Positions 62,871 through 64,000 of a stretch of DNA of 64,000 nt are shown piece after piece. Within the stretch, counting starts at the first letter, position 1, and each line of letters opens with the position of its first letter. The notes beneath the pieces are model-generated. The model did no database searches. It was not told the origin of the DNA and worked only from the letters and a program-made list of their open reading frames with translations. Made by a program: the position numbers and the translations under genes. The DNA lies in assembly GCA_037783545.1 (NCBI GenBank), contig JBBELK010000928.1:310001-374000 (forward strand), in the 5' to 3' direction. This DNA comes from Henricia sp. BOLD:AAB3569 (Eukaryota; Echinodermata; Asteroidea; Spinulosida; Echinasteridae).

Positions 62871-64000
62871 AAGTCCATAATTGCAGAGATCTTGGATTCA
62901 CAAATGTGCATCCCACAGATCCGGATCGAGATGGGATTATTGATATGCATGTGACTTGAGTGACTTGGTCATGGGAGCGGTTTGACTTGTTTCTGTATCC
63001 TAGGGTCCGGATTGGGATCGGTGACGGAAAAAAAAAGATTAAAAGAGAAATCAGAAAATCCCGTCCCCGTTTTTAATCAAGCCTGCATCACATGCTACCC
63101 AGATGACGTCAGTTTTCTTCCGACGTCAACTCATCCGGGTTTAATTGAGATACATGTATACACCAGTGATTCATTGCTACAAAATCAATCGTACAGCTTA
63201 CATATACATGCCCTCGTTATAATGAAAACAGAAATACCACTGTTTTTCATAGTACATCGTATCGCCTATATTCAAATGCGATATTATCGAAATGGCCATG
63301 TCAGTACCACAAAATAGGGAGAAATAAACGAGCTTAAATTATAATACATCGCTGTTAGGCATACGTCCTCATCAAATTCGAAGCATTTGGTCTATACATA
63401 CATGTACCAGAAACAGAGATCAATAGTGTATCGTATATTCGTTGGAATTTCAATTTTCAATGCATGTGCGCAACGCTTTATAGAAGTAAAGTTTAATAAT
63501 TGAAGTCCAGCAATATAATGTTTCTGTGGAAATCAGTAGATAGGCCTACAACTAAAATTTTCCGGATAAAAATCATCCAGCAAATTTCAAATCATATTAA
63601 TGCACTCTGCTTAATTTTGACGGCCTTGTATTGTAAACGAAGATTATCTGCGCATGCGTGGTTGAATTTGTATAACCCCTTCGATCACAAGTGGACCTGT
63701 TGAAATGGACTGTCTAAATTCCTATGACTGAAGGGGATAAATGCTTTTCATAAATCAAGAAAGTGGACACCAAACTATATACATGTACATGTAATGCCGT
63801 TCAGTGATTCAGAACGGCAAATGGATAACAAGACTTGTTCGCCTTCTAAATACGGCTGTTTGCTAGGTAAATGCAATCAAGCATAAAACAGTTTAGAACA
63901 GGCTCGTACAATAACTTCATTAATAATAAATAATAAACTGGAAAAAATAAACTCATTCCCTTGTCTTTGACCCTATTATTTGCCAGCAATAAGGCAAAAT
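62871..64000. other. Right edge of window, no gene recognised
   Basis: AT-rich sequence with a few ACATGT motifs (63781..63792) and no recognised coding exon or repeat family. Confidence 0.3.

Overview
This is a eukaryotic, intron-rich and repeat-dense genomic window. It most resembles a marine invertebrate, possibly a deuterostome such as an echinoderm, hemichordate or cephalochordate. Support for that is an FBXO16-type F-box gene, an SK-type potassium channel exon, BEL/Pao and Tc1/mariner elements, tRNA-derived SINEs, many small inverted-repeat elements and ACATGT-type microsatellites. The species cannot be fixed from the sequence alone. No prokaryotic operons, rRNA genes or CRISPR arrays were seen.

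Three protein-coding loci can be supported, all on the minus strand. (1) A 15-exon gene spans 25395 down to 1060. Its exons join in matching phase to give 759 residues: an FBXO16-like N-terminal half with an F-box (about residues 137-175), a linker, and a C-terminal half (about residues 414-545) that looks like a DUF4347 domain. (2) A three-exon gene spans 47552 to 40764 and encodes a 96-residue membrane protein that I cannot name. Its second intron holds a BEL element and a tandem tRNA-like array. (3) The last coding exon of a KCNN/SK-type calcium-activated potassium channel lies at 56489..55923, with a coiled coil and a long glutamine-rich tail. The rest of that channel gene is not visible here and is presumably beyond the right edge.

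Region by region: 1-25.4 kb is the F-box gene, its introns full of MITEs and SINEs. 25.4-34 kb is intergenic, with a 1.8-kb long-inverted-repeat element, nested MITEs and SINEs. 34-43.6 kb holds two decayed BEL/Pao elements, each interrupted by a copy of the same Tc1-like family. 43.9-47.5 kb holds tandem tRNA-like repeats and the 5' exons of the small gene. 47.6-55.3 kb is intergenic with several MITEs and a stretch that may be 3' UTR of the channel gene. 56.5-64 kb is upstream or intron sequence of the channel gene with MITEs, a LINE 3' fragment and a degenerate CCGGATC-rich satellite.

The main points of interest are the F-box/DUF4347-like fusion, the unnamed small membrane protein whose last exon abuts a retroelement, repeated placement of MITEs 33-40 bp inside introns next to splice donors, and a large, diverse set of TTAA-flanked MITEs with paralogous empty sites.
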